A model generated the notes under the pieces. That model did not search any database. It was not told the origin of the DNA and saw nothing but the letters and a program-made list of their open reading frames with translations. A stretch of 17,089 nt of DNA from Candidatus Cloacimonadota bacterium (GTDB taxonomy: Bacteria > Muiribacteriota > UBA6191 > JACPRK01), in contig JAJFLN010000102.1 in NCBI GenBank assembly GCA_021772705.1, positions 1 to 17,089 on the forward strand. Direction: 5' to 3'. Positions 16,601 through 17,089 of the stretch are shown piece after piece. The stretch's first letter is position 1; each line of letters starts with the position of its first letter. A program made the translations under genes and the position numbers.

Positions 16601-16746
16601 CTCCAGACCCCGGACTGAGGCCCCGACACGTCGAGGGCCAGCACCGGTCCAGCCACAAGAAAGCGCGCCGCCAGGACGGCCGTGAGGAAACCAGCTCGAG
16701 CCAGATCAGCTCCTGCAGAAGTAGTGAAGGACGGGATTACGAACAC
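13636..16746 (-). CDS. Secreted right-handed beta-helix protein with Ig-like domain and C-terminal dockerin
   Basis: The 1036-residue exported protein has a signal segment (GFLTAVLAARFLVAGPVLA, cleavage likely after residue 37). Most of it is parallel beta-helix, with recurring short strands such as TLTIEAGVEVRGG, ADCSFDHVSQ, LEGTLFEDCDTGV and VRLEACQLVANGGDGLRAES. A Big_1/invasin-like Ig domain (about 843-935: LPEPLEVELRDANDATLAGV) follows. The C-terminus is a type I dockerin with two calcium loops, DIDGDGAIRISD (971-982) and DIDGDGDHDERD (1009-1020), each ahead of a Leu-rich helix. The start is GTG 16746, the first start after an in-frame TGA; GGAG abuts it, so the ribosome site is poor. 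It heads the operon, and its stop lies two bases before the cohesin gene start. Beta-helices often bind or cleave polysaccharide, but no enzyme motif was recognised, so it may be an adhesin or scaffold. Confidence 0.88.
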   Translation of the reverse strand: MFVIPSFTTSAGADLARAGFLTAVLAARFLVAGPVLALDVSGPQSGVWSQQDSPVVLTAAVSVSAGTTLTIEAGVEVRGGDMVQKIRIDGELRVAGPGVTFHNAQLSFRPGSTGFVTGADFVANQFQFFITPLIDVRGSSPRIADCSFDHVSQNRGTIGIRIFPNTGASAPITAPEIRRCFFRMPDAQDVGIVFETSQGHPVEGTVADCTFEDCTTALQLSDSTGARLAPEIRDIRIHYTQDLTRTVAVRLDAGESCAATLRGLDISLTDSRAVSFAADANILAAPDFVLEGVRYSSPLADRNQPILRGTLATTRPVTFTGSFAGSSRAELQDVSLASGTELTIGAGPGVRVGRMIVGRGAKIRFARDSRTEIDQLSAGFESLTIFEPRSQLEGRLADPGSVSVGGTLEATGGGTVFRHIALHTDSTAMMRFSGARFRATRNGTKLFRMEFGAATFEDCEWFTDEGVSDVVGLNAFRQAAVSIVGGAFRLPGPNSRGLLLGASEPALPEVRLEGTLFEDCDTGVDVVSTSEAVVTSRVVLQAVRFLRGGRALRSRSQSSGTGGAGGVLPELRNVLFDGPRFIVEVLSPRVFLLPDTLAGRPESHSSRGIHLLGALSDPVSGTIRNLTHRYTLSDGLQVNPGQQLVIEPGVVIGFERGGIVVQGRLVAEGTARRPIVLSDDDGTSGSWSVRFEGRGAHASILRDVEIRRTTVTVDGADLLLTRCSIAESRGHGLVAANGATVRLEACQLVANGGDGLRAESGASILARASTLLGNVGNGVANGNPGFSPIVDAAKCYWGNDLGPLDDSDDRASGGDFNPFARGQRVTDGVRYRPPVSLGPGLTGSLRVVGGANQTAPIGSELPEPLEVELRDANDATLAGVEVHFVVVRGDAEWIGDQPIRTGDDGRARGRLRLGLTPGPLAVSVTARDLAAPLGLILGSTDELVTPAEGKLAAEPVTLALVRSGPPDRRGDIDGDGAIRISDAAILRAELSGRVLPESALTAHVAASGDIDGDGDHDERDLRLLLGYLAGIVPGKE

Positions 16747-17032
16747 TCCCGAATGAAGATGCCCACAGGTTGTGCCACGTCAATGTACCATGGACTTCCC
16801 TGCATGGCTTCGAGGCTATGTGGGTGCATGTCACCCAGGGGGTCCCCTCCTCCGTTCGCCCCACTATGGATGCCCGCATCCAGGACGACTGAATGGCCGA
16901 GTTTTCCCGATCCGTTCGTCCTGAGCCTGTCGAAGCATGTCCTGAGCCCGCCGAAGGGGATGAATGGAGCGGGCGGCCATATCGTCTGAGCTTGTCGAGG
17001 GGCCAGGCATGGCGTAGCTCCCTTGAGGCAGG
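16747..17032. promoter_or_regulatory. Intergenic region upstream of the dockerin operon
   Basis: No gene is supported. A minus-strand TTGACG (16778-16783) could be a -35 box for the operon, but the -10 position (near 16756-16761) is poor and would place the transcript start almost at the GTG. GGATGCCCGCATCC (16868-16881) is a small inverted repeat. The REP-like repeats occupy the right part. Open frames here on both strands look accidental. Confidence 0.3.
16912..17002 (+). repeat. Cluster of three REP-like repeats (core CTGAGCCTGTCGAAG)
   Basis: Three related copies stand in the same orientation: TTCGTCCTGAGCCTGTCGAAG (about 16915-16935), GTCCTGAGCCCGCCGAAGGG (16939-16958) and CGTCTGAGCTTGTCGAGGGG (16983-17002). 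From memory, this repeat (TTCGTCCTGAGCCTGTCGAAGG and its complement) is dispersed in many bacterial genomes and often lies next to small GIY-YIG endonuclease genes, as it does here. The copies differ at several bases, so the array is not fresh. Confidence 0.65.
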
Positions 17033-17089
17033 AGACCATTCTTCCTGTACATCCTCGAGTGTTCCGATGGCTCCTACTACGTGGGTCAC
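17033..17089 (+). CDS. N-terminus of a GIY-YIG endonuclease-like protein, cut by the window edge, start codon unclear
   Basis: The last 57 bases read RPFFLYILECSDGSYYVGH, a clear match to the first strands of small UPF0213/GIY-YIG proteins (pattern YxYxLxCxDGSYYxG), with the two catalytic-motif tyrosine strands YIL and YVG. The frame opens after TGA 17024-17026 and contains no ATG, GTG or TTG before the motif. Relatives usually begin MPFF- or similar, and here the methionine position reads AGA. CTG 17045, with AGGAG at 17030-17034, is the only reasonable start, unless the gene is broken. Function would be DNA cleavage of the GIY-YIG type; the catalytic remainder is outside the window. Confidence 0.6.

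Noticed and set aside
16706..17089. 127-codon minus-strand frame at the right edge
   Set aside because: It runs through the REP-like repeats, against the GIY-YIG frame and into the beta-helix gene start, and has no protein pattern.

Overview
The window is high-GC bacterial DNA with the look of an environmental soil or sediment bacterium. The secreted beta-helix, dockerin, cohesin and YD-repeat proteins would suit Acidobacteriota, Myxococcota or a related group, but nothing here fixes the taxon.

Positions 1-5524 look like an accessory, plasmid-like or integrated element. The minus strand carries a large CHC2 zinc-finger/Toprim/P-loop primase-helicase-like gene. It is readable almost from end to end, but its frame is broken twice: a 16-nt insertion near 2949-2964 and one extra base in the G-run at 778-781. 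Divergent from it, on the plus strand, is a compact set: an XRE-type regulator (3396-3770), a small MqsR/DUF4258-like putative toxin (3806-4138) and an overlapping YgiT/MqsA-type zinc-finger antitoxin (4077-4337). Then comes about 1.2 kb without a convincing gene. Most of it (4513-5524) is a diverged inverted duplication about 1 kb long. Each half holds a long hairpin with a shared sequence family, mirror-placed TTNYCCACR (DnaA-box-like) motifs, a TGATGAGCTTCGC word, a 7-bp-stem hairpin and TTTGAAG near the centre. Beside a primase-helicase gene, this is the best candidate for an undescribed structure: a replication origin or single-strand initiation site, or a structured mobile repeat.

Positions 5585-16746 hold one minus-strand operon, read from high to low coordinates. 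It encodes a secreted right-handed beta-helix protein ending in a type I dockerin (13636-16746), a cohesin-like lipoprotein (13061-13633), a 2272-residue RHS/YD-repeat polymorphic toxin (6246-13064), its likely DUF7674-type immunity protein (5855-6244) and a small acidic unknown protein (5585-5815). Adjacent genes touch or overlap by a few bases, so the products are probably made together. The dockerin and cohesin next to the RHS protein suggest a surface complex. Base composition falls sharply over the RHS tip and the two downstream genes, as expected of exchangeable toxin/immunity modules.

Positions 16747-17089 hold the upstream region of that operon, three copies of a REP-like repeat (core CTGAGCCTGTCGAAG), and at the right edge the first residues of a GIY-YIG endonuclease on the plus strand that lacks an obvious start codon.
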